Positions 27,650 to 37,074 of a DNA stretch of 64,000 nt are shown in pieces. The position numbers were made by a program, and so were the translations under genes. The stretch's first letter is position 1. Each line of letters starts with the position of its first letter. The DNA comes from Mariniphaga anaerophila (GTDB taxonomy: Bacteria; Bacteroidota; Bacteroidia; Bacteroidales; Prolixibacteraceae): the NCBI RefSeq assembly GCF_900129025.1, contig NZ_FQUM01000003.1, positions 434,001-498,000 of the forward strand, written 5' to 3'. Under the pieces are notes generated by a model, which saw nothing but the letters and a program-made list of their open reading frames with translations, did no database searches and was not told the origin of the DNA.

Positions 27650-28402
27650 ATGTTATCAATTAAAGACTTATATGTTTCCATAGACGGAATGGAAATCCTG
27701 AAGGGAATCAACCTCGAAGTAAAGCCAGGAGAAATTCATGCCATTATGGGACCCAACGGCTCGGGAAAAAGTACCCTTGCAAATGTTTTGGCAGGAAAGG
27801 AAGAATACGAAGTAACCCACGGAGAAGTAACTTACATGGGGAAAAACCTGCTGGAAATGGCACCTGAAGACCGGGCAAAAGAAGGTCTTTTTCTGAGCTT
27901 TCAGTACCCGGTTGAAATTCCGGGAGTTCCCATGGTAAATTTCCTGAAAACTGCCGTTAACGAACACCGAAAATACCACAACGAAAAAGAGCTGACCGCT
28001 GGTGAGTTCCTCAAATTCATGCGCGAAAAAATGGATTTAGTGGAAATGCGTTCGCAACTGACCAACCGCTCTGTAAACGAAGGTTTTTCGGGCGGAGAAA
28101 AAAAGAAAAACGAAATATTCCAGATGGCTCTGCTGGAGCCCAAACTGGCTATCCTCGACGAAACAGATTCGGGCCTCGACATTGATGCACTGAAGACTGT
28201 TGCTCACGGGGTAAATGCTTTGCGCAAACCAGAAAATGCAACTATTGTTGTTACCCACTACCAACGACTGCTCGAATACATTGTTCCCGACGTTGTTCAC
28301 GTATTGTACAAAGGGAAAATTGTAAAATCGGCAGGCAAAGAACTTGCACTTCAACTTGAAGAAAAAGGGTACGACTGGATTAAACAAGAAAACGAAAATT
28401 AA
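27650..28402 (+). CDS. sufC: Fe-S cluster assembly ATPase SufC
   Basis: The 250-residue ABC-type ATPase energises SufBCD. It has Walker A GPNGSGKST, a Q-loop in SFQYP, the SufC signature FSGGEKKKNEI, Walker B LAILDETDSGLDID and an H-loop in VVTHYQRLL. The ATG at 27650 (MLSIKDLYVSI) matches the family start; an in-frame ATG at 27626 adds eight hydrophobic residues. It ends one base before the sufD start codon. Confidence 0.96.
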   Translation: MLSIKDLYVSIDGMEILKGINLEVKPGEIHAIMGPNGSGKSTLANVLAGKEEYEVTHGEVTYMGKNLLEMAPEDRAKEGLFLSFQYPVEIPGVPMVNFLKTAVNEHRKYHNEKELTAGEFLKFMREKMDLVEMRSQLTNRSVNEGFSGGEKKKNEIFQMALLEPKLAILDETDSGLDIDALKTVAHGVNALRKPENATIVVTHYQRLLEYIVPDVVHVLYKGKIVKSAGKELALQLEEKGYDWIKQENEN

Positions 28403-28403
28403 A

Positions 28404-29771
28404 ATGAGTGTACTGGTAGATAAAGCAGATTTATCATTAAAATATACCGCGCATTACAACGAGGTAAAAGAAAGCTTGCAAAAGGAGTCGGCCGACGTAC
28501 TGAATGCTCCCCGCAACAAAGCTTTTCAGGATTTTGTAATGCAGGGAATCCCCACACGGAAAAACGAAAATTATAAATACACCAACCTTCAACCTCAATT
28601 TTTCCCGGAATACCGGTTTATGCACCGGCGCGAACCGGTAAAGCTGGATTTGCATGCGGCGTTTCGTTGCGATGTTCCGCAACTAGACACCCACCTGGCT
28701 TTCATTTTCAATGGATGGTATTACGAGGATAACAAACAGGCTGGACAACTCCCCGAAGGTGTAATTCTCGAAAGCCTGGAAAAAATAGCCCGGGAAAAAC
28801 CGGAACTCCTGAAAAAATACGCCACGCTGGCAAAAACAGAGGAAGACCCGCTGGTTGCGTTAAACACTGCTTTCGCTAAAGACGGCTATTTTCTTTACGT
28901 TCCCAAAAATACGGTTGTTGATAAGCCTATTCAGCTAATCAATTTTTTACAGGCAAACGAAGACGCATTTGTTACACAGCGAAACTTCATTGTTGTGGAA
29001 GAGGGGGCAGACGCAAAAATTGTTTCGTGCGACCACACGCTAAACCTGAATACGTACCTGAGCAACTCGGTAACTGAAGTTTTTGTGGGCGCAAATGCAA
29101 ATTTCGAATATTACACGCTGCAAAACGAGCACAACAAAACCACCAGCCTCAACTCAGTTTTTGTTCACCAGGAAAAGGATTCAAAAGCAACAACGCTTTA
29201 TTCTTCGCTTCACGGTGGCGTTATTAGAAATAACCTGAGATTCATTCTCGACGGAGAAAATGCTGAAGCTCACTTATACGGAATGGCATTCCTCGATAAG
29301 AAGCAGCATGTGGATAATTTCACCCAGGTGATTCATGCAAAACCGAACTGCATGAGCAACCAGATATACAAAAATGTATTGAACGACGAATCAAACGGAG
29401 CTTTTGCAGGTAGAATTCATGTGATACGCGATGCACAGAAAACCAACGCTTTTCAACGTAACAACAACCTGTTGCTTACCGACAAAGCAACCATGCAAAC
29501 AAAACCTCAGTTGATTATTGATGCCGATGATGTAAAATGCAGTCACGGAGCAACAGTGGGTCAAATAGATGAAGAAGCATTGTTTTACATGAGGGCGCGT
29601 GGTATTGATGAAGACAAAGCCCGTTTAATGATGATGAACGCTTTTGCTCACGAAGTTGTCCAGCAAATTTCTATTGAACCGTTGCGCGACAGAATCGACG
29701 AATTAGTGGACAAACGCCTAAAAGGCGAGGTCGCACGCTGTCACGAGTGCGCATACAATTGCGACTGTTAG
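28404..29771 (+). CDS. sufD: Fe-S cluster assembly protein SufD
   Basis: The 455-residue partner of SufB has the SUF family beta-helix core. Landmarks are PTRKNENYKYTNL near the N-terminus, YFLYVPKNTVVDKPIQLINF in the middle and DADDVKCSHGATVGQIDEEALFYMRARGI near the end, which includes the conserved Cys-Ser-His. The tail adds a Cys-rich ECAYNCDC end. The ATG at 28404 follows the sufC stop by one base, indicating coupling; a longer frame from 28344 would overlap sufC. A terminator follows. Confidence 0.95.
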   Translation: MSVLVDKADLSLKYTAHYNEVKESLQKESADVLNAPRNKAFQDFVMQGIPTRKNENYKYTNLQPQFFPEYRFMHRREPVKLDLHAAFRCDVPQLDTHLAFIFNGWYYEDNKQAGQLPEGVILESLEKIAREKPELLKKYATLAKTEEDPLVALNTAFAKDGYFLYVPKNTVVDKPIQLINFLQANEDAFVTQRNFIVVEEGADAKIVSCDHTLNLNTYLSNSVTEVFVGANANFEYYTLQNEHNKTTSLNSVFVHQEKDSKATTLYSSLHGGVIRNNLRFILDGENAEAHLYGMAFLDKKQHVDNFTQVIHAKPNCMSNQIYKNVLNDESNGAFAGRIHVIRDAQKTNAFQRNNNLLLTDKATMQTKPQLIIDADDVKCSHGATVGQIDEEALFYMRARGIDEDKARLMMMNAFAHEVVQQISIEPLRDRIDELVDKRLKGEVARCHECAYNCDC

Positions 29772-29794
29772 CGCCTGGTGCTAATACAATATTT

Positions 29795-29843
29795 AACCCG
29801 CACCTTCCTTTTATTCACCGGAAAATGCGGGTTTCTTTTTTTT
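29795..29843 (+). terminator. Terminator after sufD
   Basis: An 8-bp stem AACCCGCA / TGCGGGTT spans a 23-base loop and is followed by TCTTTTTTTT. It separates sufBCD from sufS, so sufS probably has its own promoter in the following 130 bases or depends on read-through. Confidence 0.65.
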
Positions 29844-29975
29844 GGAACGGATTTTCTACCTTTATCGCCTGTAATTTCTGACAAAATGAAAAGAACACGA
29901 TAAAACACTGGCACAAAAGAGTATAACTATCGTGCGAGTTACATGAGTCACCATTAGAATAAACATTATAGACGG

Positions 29976-31196
29976 ATGAAATACGATATTCAAAAAATGC
30001 GAAGTTATTTTCCGGTACTAAAGCAGGAAGTTTACGGCCGGCCGTTAATATACTTCGACAATGCAGCCTCTACACAAAAACCCGTGCAGGTATTAATGGC
30101 TCAGGAACGCCTTCAAAATGATTACTACGGAAATATTCACCGAGCAGCGCATTACATGGCCGACAAAGCTACCGGAGACTTTGAAACGGCGCGCGACGAG
30201 GTAAAAAATTTCATCAATGCCGAAAACCGAGAAGAAATTATTTTCACCAAAGGAACCACAGAAAGCATCAATCTGGTTGCTGCATCTTTCGGGGAACAGT
30301 TTCTTACGCCGGGGAGCGAAATTATTGTGTCCGAAATGGAACACCATTCCAACCTGGTTCCCTGGCAAATTAATGCATTGAGAAAAGGGGCGAAAATTGT
30401 TAAACTGCCCATTTCTGAATCGGGAGAATTGCAAACCGGGCTGCTTCCGGAACTGATATCTTCCAAAACAAAACTAATTGCAGTTGCACACGTTTCCAAT
30501 GTTCTCGGAACGGTTAACCCCGTGGCACAGATTATTGAAACTGCCCACAAACGAGACGTTCCGGTGTTTGTAGACGGAGCCCAGGCCGTGCCACACATAC
30601 AGGTGGACGTGCAATCGCTCGATGCCGATTTTTATGCTTTTTCCGCCCATAAAATGTATGGGTCCAATGGAGTAGGCGTTCTTTACGGAAAGCGAAAATG
30701 GCTGGAGCAAATGCCCCCTTATCAGGGAGGAGGCGAAATGATTTCAGAAGTGTCGTTCGAAAAAACCACCTTCAGCGAAATTCCATATAAATTTGAAGCC
30801 GGCACACCGAACATTACCGGGGTAATTGCTTTTAGTGAAGCAATAAAGTTACTCAGGGAAACCGGAATTGATAACATTGCTGCATGGGAGCAGGAGTTGT
30901 TGAGGTATGCAACCGAACAGCTTAAAGCGATAGACGGATTACGCATTTACGGCGAAGCTCCTCACAAATCAGGAGTTATTTCGTTTAATATTGCAGGAAT
31001 CCACCCATTTGATTTGGGAACTATGCTCGACAAAGCAGGTGTTGCTGTGCGCACCGGACATCACTGCGCAGATCCGCTGATGAATTTTTATAACATCCCC
31101 GGAACCGTGCGTGCTTCATTTGCTCTATACAATACCAAGGAAGAAATCGATAACTTCATAAAAGCGCTGAAAAAAGTAGCGCAAATGTTAGCATAA
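29976..31196 (+). CDS. sufS: Cysteine desulfurase SufS
   Basis: The 406-residue PLP enzyme takes sulfur from cysteine for Fe-S assembly. It has the group II desulfurase pattern: YFDNAASTQKP at the start, VSEMEHHSNLVPWQ, VDGAQAVPHI, the PLP lysine in SAHKMYGSNGVG and the catalytic cysteine in RTGHHCADPLM. The catalytic loop is short, as expected for a SufE-dependent SufS, and sufE lies downstream. The SBF-like transporter gene starts 2 bases after its stop. Confidence 0.96.
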   Translation: MKYDIQKMRSYFPVLKQEVYGRPLIYFDNAASTQKPVQVLMAQERLQNDYYGNIHRAAHYMADKATGDFETARDEVKNFINAENREEIIFTKGTTESINLVAASFGEQFLTPGSEIIVSEMEHHSNLVPWQINALRKGAKIVKLPISESGELQTGLLPELISSKTKLIAVAHVSNVLGTVNPVAQIIETAHKRDVPVFVDGAQAVPHIQVDVQSLDADFYAFSAHKMYGSNGVGVLYGKRKWLEQMPPYQGGGEMISEVSFEKTTFSEIPYKFEAGTPNITGVIAFSEAIKLLRETGIDNIAAWEQELLRYATEQLKAIDGLRIYGEAPHKSGVISFNIAGIHPFDLGTMLDKAGVAVRTGHHCADPLMNFYNIPGTVRASFALYNTKEEIDNFIKALKKVAQMLA

Positions 31197-31197
31197 A

Positions 31198-32163
31198 ATG
31201 AAGAAATACCTCCCCGACTGGTTCATCTCCGGCCTGTTTCTGATGATTTTTACAGCGTGGCTGAAACCCGGCATCGGAATGGATTTACAACCGATACATC
31301 TGGGGCTAATTATCGATATCGGGGTTGTGCTTATTTTTTTCTTCTACGGATTAAAGTTGGATCCGGCCAGGCTGAAAGCCGGGATGAGCAATTGGCGCAT
31401 GCACGCTGCTGTTCAGCTTACAACATTTCTGGTTTTCCCGTTGCTGGTTTTGCCGTTTTACCCGTTGATTAAAGGTACTAACCTTGAAGTATTCTGGATG
31501 GGAATGTTTTTTCTGGCAGCATTGCCATCCACTGTTTCTTCGTCGGTTGTAATGGTTTCCATTGCCGGAGGCAACATTCCCGGCGCCATTTTCAACGCAA
31601 GCATTTCCGGAATTATCGGAATTGTGGCAACCCCGTTCTGGGTGGGTCTTTTTCTGACTGGTCAGCAGGCGGGATTCGATTTTTCGCATGTTCTGATTCA
31701 GCTCTTCACTCAAATTATTGTGCCAGTAGTAGCGGGCTTAATGCTCCACAAGTATTTTGTGTACTGGATAAACCGGCACCTGCCCAAGCTGGCGACATTC
31801 GACAAAACAATTATTCTCCTCATCGTTTACGAATCGTTCAGTCGCTCATTCCTGTCGGGCATTTTCACCTCTGTAAGTTGGGTAGCACTCTCAGTGCTTT
31901 TGCTGGCGGTTATCCTACTTTTCTTTTTCGTATTGAAATTTACCGGATGGTTGGCACACAAAATGAAATTTTCCAGAGAAGACAGGATTACTTTGCAGTT
32001 TGCAGGCACAAAAAAATCGTTGGTGCACGGTTCTGTTTTCTCCAGTGTATTGTTTAGCGGAATCAGCGGAGCCGGAATCTTCCTTCTCCCTATTATGATT
32101 TACCACAGTTTTCAGCTCTTCTACATTAGTGTAATGGCGCGCAAAATGTCAAAAGAAATCTGA
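31198..32163 (+). CDS. SBF-like (bile acid:sodium symporter family) transporter
   Basis: The 321-residue protein has about ten hydrophobic helices and matches the SBF-like family (YfeH/P7TM type), with FFYGLKLDPARLKAGMSNW and the motif FFLAALPSTVSSSVVMVS, then IAGGNIPGAIFNASISGIIG. These resemble the Na+-binding crossover region of ASBT. It starts 2 bases after sufS and lies upstream of sufE, so it is probably co-transcribed with Fe-S genes. A sulfur compound or another organic anion is a possible substrate, but this is inference from position only. Confidence 0.82.
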   Translation: MKKYLPDWFISGLFLMIFTAWLKPGIGMDLQPIHLGLIIDIGVVLIFFFYGLKLDPARLKAGMSNWRMHAAVQLTTFLVFPLLVLPFYPLIKGTNLEVFWMGMFFLAALPSTVSSSVVMVSIAGGNIPGAIFNASISGIIGIVATPFWVGLFLTGQQAGFDFSHVLIQLFTQIIVPVVAGLMLHKYFVYWINRHLPKLATFDKTIILLIVYESFSRSFLSGIFTSVSWVALSVLLLAVILLFFFVLKFTGWLAHKMKFSREDRITLQFAGTKKSLVHGSVFSSVLFSGISGAGIFLLPIMIYHSFQLFYISVMARKMSKEI

Positions 32164-32275
32164 AGTTAAGAGGATTATAAATAAGGCAACATTCGCTGCA
32201 ATTTGAAGGGGAGAAATTTGTATGGATTTAAAAAATTCCGACATTTGTATCCTTTAATTTCAGGAGAGAAAAAGC

Positions 32276-32719
32276 ATGACCATAGAAGAAGTTCAGCAAG
32301 AAATAATTGAAGAGTTTTCAGTTTACCAGGACTGGATGGACAAATACGCTTACCTAATTGAACTGGGAAATGAACTTAAACCACTTGACCCGAAGGATAA
32401 AAACGACCAACACCTTATAAAAGGATGCCAGTCGCGGGTGTGGCTGGTGGCAGAAAAAGAAAATGCCGTAATTCACTTCAGGGGAGAAAGCGATGCAGTA
32501 ATAGTAAAAGGACTGGTGGCATTGCTGTTACGCGTGGTTTCCGGACGAACTCCCAAAGAAATAATGGACAACGATTTGCACTTTATTGATGACCTGGGAT
32601 TAAAACAACATTTGTCGCCTACCAGAGCCAACGGATTGCTGGCCATGGTAAAACAAATCAGGCTTTACGCTGTTGCTTATGACAGGTTGGAAAAGCAAGG
32701 AGGTACTATAAATGGATAA
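32276..32719 (+). CDS. sufE: Sulfur acceptor protein SufE
   Basis: The 147-residue protein accepts persulfide sulfur from SufS and stimulates it. The catalytic cysteine lies in IKGCQSRVWLV and the rest of the fold (HFRGESDAVIVKGLVALLL, LHFIDDLGLKQHLSPTRANGL) is characteristic. An AGGAG sequence 9 bases upstream of the ATG is a clear Shine-Dalgarno site, unusual in this window. The end overlaps sufT by 8 bases. Confidence 0.95.
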   Translation: MTIEEVQQEIIEEFSVYQDWMDKYAYLIELGNELKPLDPKDKNDQHLIKGCQSRVWLVAEKENAVIHFRGESDAVIVKGLVALLLRVVSGRTPKEIMDNDLHFIDDLGLKQHLSPTRANGLLAMVKQIRLYAVAYDRLEKQGGTING

Positions 32720-33017
32720 AAGAATAGACCAGATAATCGAAAACCTGAAACAGGTTTACGATCCTGAAATCCCTGTCAATATTTATGATTTGGGATTGAT
32801 ATATAACGTAGATGTAGACGAAAAAAACAACGCCAATATTGTAATGACACTTACTGCTCCGGGATGCCCGGTGGTAGACATTCTTATGGACGATGTAACA
32901 CAGGCTGCCCGCTCAGCAGAAGGAATTGAGAATGTGAATGTAGATCTCACTTTCGATCCTCCATGGGATAAGTCGATGATGAGTGAAGAAGCCCGGCTCG
33001 AATTGGGGTTCTTTTAA
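32712..33017 (+). CDS. sufT: Fe-S assembly factor SufT (MIP18/DUF59 family)
   Basis: The 101-residue protein is a single MIP18 domain: VYDPEIPVNIYDLGLIYNV, TLTAPGCPVVD with the conserved cysteine, and VDLTFDPPWDKSMMSEEAR. Such proteins assist maturation of Fe-S proteins. It overlaps sufE by 8 bases, and an AAGGAGG sequence 8 bases upstream of its ATG lies inside sufE, indicating translational coupling. Confidence 0.93.
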   Translation: MDKRIDQIIENLKQVYDPEIPVNIYDLGLIYNVDVDEKNNANIVMTLTAPGCPVVDILMDDVTQAARSAEGIENVNVDLTFDPPWDKSMMSEEARLELGFF

Positions 33018-33096
33018 CCTTTTTCCGGAGGAACAATCAGGCAACCTCTGTGTTTACCAAAAAGCCTGAAGGCACAGCAAATTACAAAAACAGCCG

Positions 33097-34020
33097 ATGA
33101 ACATATCGCAATCCATAAAGGCTAAATCGAAAGAGTTGGGATTTTTGGATTGTGCAATAATCCCTGCCGGCTTTTTGGAAGAAGAAAGCGGCCATTTCCA
33201 CTCCTGGCTGGATGCCGGAATGAATGGAGAAATGGGATACATGTCCCGCAATATCGAGAAACGCCTCAACCCCCAATTGCTTGTTGAAAATGCCAAAACA
33301 GTAATTGTTGTTCTCCTAAACTATTTTCCGAAAGCAACGCAAAACGATGACTCGGCACCTGTTCTTTCAAAATATGCGTATGGCATCGACTATCATTTTG
33401 TAATGAAAGACAAGCTGAAAGAACTGCTACGGTTCATCCGGAAAGAAATTACACCATGCAACGGAAGGCCGTTTGTAGATTCAGCACCTGTTCTGGAGCG
33501 CGCGTGGGCCCGCCGGGGTGGGTTGGGTTGGGTAGGAAAAAACAGCAACCTCATCTCAGTACTTTACGGCAGTTTCTTTTTTATTGGCGAACTTATCCTC
33601 GATGTGGAATTACCTTATGATAACCCCAAACCCGTTGCCGACCATTGCGGTACCTGCACACGCTGCATAGATGCTTGTCCCACAAAAGCCATTGCAAACA
33701 ACCGCGTAATTGACGCCCGAAAATGTATCTCCTACCAAACCATCGAACTAAAAGGAGAACTAGACAAAAATCTGAAAGGGCAGTTTGAAAACCGGGTATT
33801 TGGGTGCGACATCTGTCAGGATGTTTGTCCGTGGAATTTAAAATCGGAACCAAACAACACTTCTGAGTTTACGCCGGTGCCAAAATTGCTCGAACTAACC
33901 CACAACGAGTGGCACAATATGGACAGGCCGCTTTTCAATCAGCTGTTTAAAAACTCGGCGGTTAAACGAACCGGTTTTAAAGGCCTAAAACGAAATTTGG
34001 AGTTTGTTGAAAGAGAATAA
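33097..34020 (+). CDS. queG: Epoxyqueuosine reductase
   Basis: The 307-residue enzyme catalyses the last step of queuosine synthesis on tRNA using cobalamin and two 4Fe-4S clusters. Cluster motifs CGTCTRCIDACP and CDICQDVCPWN are present, and RAWARRGGLGWVGKNSNLIS is a strong family marker. It is shorter than E. coli QueG (about 380) because the C-terminal HEAT-like repeats are missing, as often in Bacteroidota. It follows sufT by 79 bases, next to the system that would supply its clusters. Confidence 0.93.
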   Translation: MNISQSIKAKSKELGFLDCAIIPAGFLEEESGHFHSWLDAGMNGEMGYMSRNIEKRLNPQLLVENAKTVIVVLLNYFPKATQNDDSAPVLSKYAYGIDYHFVMKDKLKELLRFIRKEITPCNGRPFVDSAPVLERAWARRGGLGWVGKNSNLISVLYGSFFFIGELILDVELPYDNPKPVADHCGTCTRCIDACPTKAIANNRVIDARKCISYQTIELKGELDKNLKGQFENRVFGCDICQDVCPWNLKSEPNNTSEFTPVPKLLELTHNEWHNMDRPLFNQLFKNSAVKRTGFKGLKRNLEFVERE

Positions 34021-34025
34021 AACAA

Positions 34026-34502
34026 ATGACAAAAAAATTTCAATACAAAACAACTCTGATAAAAGGTACTTCAAATGGTATTTTTGCTGAGTTCCCTTTT
34101 GAAAGTGCAAAAGAGTTCGGCACAAGAAGAACAGTTCGGGTAAAAGCAACATTCGACGGAGTAACGTTCGACATGAGCCTCCTTCCTCATGGAAACGGTA
34201 CACACTGGCTGCATGTAAAAAAAGAAATCAGAGAAACCATCGGAAAAGAAGAAGGAGATACCGTTTCTATTTCTGTACAAGAGGTAAAAAACCTGCCAAC
34301 GATAGAGCTTCCTGAGCATCTGTTGTGGCTGCTGGAAAATGAGCCGGATCTACACGACGAATTCAATGCACTCACCTGGGCACAAAAAAAGATGTGGAAA
34401 GAATTCACTGAAGAGCCCAAGTCTGACGAAGCAAAAGTGGAGAGAATAAATCATTTCTTCGATTTTCTGCGCAAAAAGCATTCGGGAAAAACAGGAATAT
34501 AA
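34026..34502 (+). CDS. DUF1905/YdeI-like protein
   Basis: The 158-residue protein has an N-terminal DUF1905 beta-barrel-like region (FAEFPFESAKEFGTRRTVRVKATFDG, then LHVKKEIRETIGKEEGDTVSISV) and a C-terminal bacteriocin-protection YdeI/OmpD-associated helix pair (ALTWAQKKMWKEFTEEPKSDEAKVERI). The biochemical function of these families is not settled. It is 5 bases after queG and probably co-transcribed, without an evident functional link. Confidence 0.75.
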   Translation: MTKKFQYKTTLIKGTSNGIFAEFPFESAKEFGTRRTVRVKATFDGVTFDMSLLPHGNGTHWLHVKKEIRETIGKEEGDTVSISVQEVKNLPTIELPEHLLWLLENEPDLHDEFNALTWAQKKMWKEFTEEPKSDEAKVERINHFFDFLRKKHSGKTGI

Positions 34503-34618
34503 CTACCAACGCCGGTTAAAAACTACGCCTCAATTAAAACTCCTGACGAGGTTAATTCACATCAATTAATACCTGGCGTTTTCACTTTTCGTTTACAGAA
34601 AGAAAAGATATATTTATT

Positions 34619-34626
34619 TACTTTTG
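34619..34626 (+). promoter_or_regulatory. -7 promoter element of the class A PBP gene
   Basis: TACTTTTG followed by C matches TAnnTTTG, 18 bases upstream of the chosen ATG. A TTTAC at 34592-34596, 22 bases upstream, is a weak -33 candidate. The element overlaps an in-frame TTG at 34624, which argues against that codon as the start. Confidence 0.5.
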
Positions 34627-34644
34627 CATTTTAAACTCCAGCAG

Positions 34645-37041
34645 ATGGTTGCAAAAAAGGCAAAAAATAAAAAGCCGGTAAAACGGAAACCTCGTAAAAG
34701 CACAAAAAGGAAAACTAAAAAGAACGGAAAGAACAGACTGTTCATTTTTATTCTCTGGCTAATTGCAGCCGGAATTCTGGCTTTTTCTGTGCTGTTTGTT
34801 GTTGTCTTTTTGGGCTACACGGGGCATGTGCCGACATCTGCGCAACTCATTGAAATAAAAAACCCGCAGGCTTCTGAGGTCATTTCGGAAGACGGCAAAC
34901 TGCTTGGCCGTTATTACACCGAAAACAGAAGTAACGTTAGTTTCGATGAAATTTCGCCCAATGTAATTCACGCACTTATTGCAACCGAAGATGCACGTTT
35001 TTACGAACACCGCGGCATCGACGAAATTGCACTAATGCGTGTACTTGTAAAAACGATTTTACTCAGAGATCGCAGCGCCGGAGGTGGAAGCACATTAAGC
35101 CAGCAAGTGGCAAAAAACCTGTTTCCCCGAAACGACGTAGGAATTCTGTCCATGCCGGTAAATAAGCTGAGAGAAGCAATTATTGCTTACCGGCTGGAAC
35201 GCATTTACACCAAAGAAGAAATTTTAACCCTCTACCTGAATACAGTGCCTTTTGGCGAAAATATTTTCGGGATAGAGGTGGCTTCCGAACGCTACTTCAG
35301 CAAAAACCCAAAAAATTTAACGGTTGATGAAGCGGCTGTTCTGGTTGGCATGCTCAAGGCAAACAGTGCGTACAACCCACGCCTCAACCCCGAGCGTTCC
35401 GAGGCAAGGCGCAACGTCGTAATTTCGCTCATGGTTACCAATGGCTACCTCACCGAGGAGGAAGGGCAAAAATTCAAAGAGAAACCACTGAGAATAAAAT
35501 ACACCCGCATCTCGTTCAACGAAGGGCCGGCTCCCTACTTTGTTGAAATGTTAAAACCCGAGCTGCTGGATTGGTGCGCCAACAACACCAAAGAAAATGG
35601 CGAACACTGGAACCTTTACACCGACGGCCTCAGAATTGCAACCACCCTGAATGCCGACTACCAGTATTACGCACGCCAATCGGTTACCGAGCACATGAAA
35701 AACCTGCAGGGCATTTTCGACAAACACTGGAGCAACGCCGACCCATGGCGAAGAAATCCTTCTATTTTGAAAAGAGCAGTGCAACGCACCGACCGCTACA
35801 AACAAATGAAAAAGGCGGGCTTTTCGCAGGAGCAAATCGACAAAGCGTTTAACGATGAAATTACAGCCTCGTTGTTCACCTGGAACGGAATAGAACAAGT
35901 AAAAACAACACCTCTGGACTCGGTAAAACATTACCTGCGATTGCTCAACACCGGTTTCCTGGCACTGAACCCGAAAAACGGTGATTTGAAAGCCTGGGTT
36001 GGAGGAATCGATTTCCGCTTTTTTAAATACGACCACGTGCTTTCCCAACGACAGGTAGGCTCCACATTTAAACCGTTTGTGTACTTGTCGGCTCTCGAAA
36101 ACGGTTTGAGCCCCTTTGATTATTTCCCCGCAACACAAAAAGTTTACGAAGAATACGACAACTGGTCTCCTGCCAATTCAGGCGGGCACAGCGATGGATA
36201 CTATTCCATGGAAGGAGCACTGTCGAGATCAATAAATACGGTGGCTGTTGATGTGTTAATGCAGACAGGAATAGACAATATCGTTTCCACTGCCCGGGAG
36301 TTGGGGCTGGAAGCCGACCTGCCAAAAGTTCCGTCGCTGGCGCTCGGAGTCACTTCAATCAGTCTGAAAGATCTTCTTTTTGCCTACGCAACCATGCTAA
36401 ACGGCGGAACAAAAGTTGAGCCCTACTACCTGTGTTCCATTTCGTCTGCCGACGGAAAATTATTGGCCGAATTCGAAAGGCCTGCCACACAAAAGGGCCA
36501 GCTAAACGAAGTGAACTGCCGCATTATTATGCACATGATGGAGACAGCAATTAACGAAGGCACCGGCACAAAAATTCGTTCGTCGTACCGCATACATGGC
36601 GATTTTGCAGGAAAAACAGGAACTACCCAAAACAACTCCGACGGATGGTTTGTGGGCCTCACCCCAAACCTGGTAACCGGATGTTGGACCGGCGCAGAAG
36701 ACCCCGGGGTTCATTTTCGTACCACCACATACGGGCAGGGTGCTTTTGCCGCGCTCCCCATAGTCGGAAAATTCTTCAATAAACTGTACAATGACCCGCG
36801 TTACAAAAAGCTGCAAGCAGCCCGGTTCCCCAATCTGGATCAGGAATTACTCGCCGACCTGAATATTCCCCGTTACAAGGAAATCCTTGAAATTGAGAAA
36901 CCCGACAATTTGCTTGATCGGATTTTCACAGGAAAAAGCAAAGAAGAAAAACTGCGGGAAATTCAGCAACCCGAAAGTGCAGAAACTAAAAAAGGATTGT
37001 GGCAATCGTTGAAAGGCATTTTCAAAAAGAAGAAAAAATAG
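34645..37041 (+). CDS. Class A penicillin-binding protein (PBP1A type)
   Basis: The 798-residue enzyme polymerises and cross-links peptidoglycan. A Lys/Arg-rich cytosolic tail (about 1-32) precedes one membrane helix (about 34-60). The GT51 glycosyltransferase domain shows EDARFYEHRGID with the catalytic Glu, GGGSTLSQQVAKN, and TLYLNTVPFGENIFGIEVAS. The transpeptidase domain has the catalytic SxxK in GSTFKPF, SxN in SRSINTVAV, and KTGT in GKTGTTQNNSDGWF. The start at 34645 is the first ATG. Confidence 0.94.
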   Translation: MVAKKAKNKKPVKRKPRKSTKRKTKKNGKNRLFIFILWLIAAGILAFSVLFVVVFLGYTGHVPTSAQLIEIKNPQASEVISEDGKLLGRYYTENRSNVSFDEISPNVIHALIATEDARFYEHRGIDEIALMRVLVKTILLRDRSAGGGSTLSQQVAKNLFPRNDVGILSMPVNKLREAIIAYRLERIYTKEEILTLYLNTVPFGENIFGIEVASERYFSKNPKNLTVDEAAVLVGMLKANSAYNPRLNPERSEARRNVVISLMVTNGYLTEEEGQKFKEKPLRIKYTRISFNEGPAPYFVEMLKPELLDWCANNTKENGEHWNLYTDGLRIATTLNADYQYYARQSVTEHMKNLQGIFDKHWSNADPWRRNPSILKRAVQRTDRYKQMKKAGFSQEQIDKAFNDEITASLFTWNGIEQVKTTPLDSVKHYLRLLNTGFLALNPKNGDLKAWVGGIDFRFFKYDHVLSQRQVGSTFKPFVYLSALENGLSPFDYFPATQKVYEEYDNWSPANSGGHSDGYYSMEGALSRSINTVAVDVLMQTGIDNIVSTARELGLEADLPKVPSLALGVTSISLKDLLFAYATMLNGGTKVEPYYLCSISSADGKLLAEFERPATQKGQLNEVNCRIIMHMMETAINEGTGTKIRSSYRIHGDFAGKTGTTQNNSDGWFVGLTPNLVTGCWTGAEDPGVHFRTTTYGQGAFAALPIVGKFFNKLYNDPRYKKLQAARFPNLDQELLADLNIPRYKEILEIEKPDNLLDRIFTGKSKEEKLREIQQPESAETKKGLWQSLKGIFKKKKK

Positions 37042-37074
37042 CACGCCGGCAGATCGACTCCATTATATTACACT

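Noticed and set aside
34503-34590. Terminator with long loop (AACGCC ... GGCGTT) between the YdeI-like gene and the PBP gene
   Set aside because: The arms are about 60 bases apart and the following T content is low; not convincing as an intrinsic terminator.
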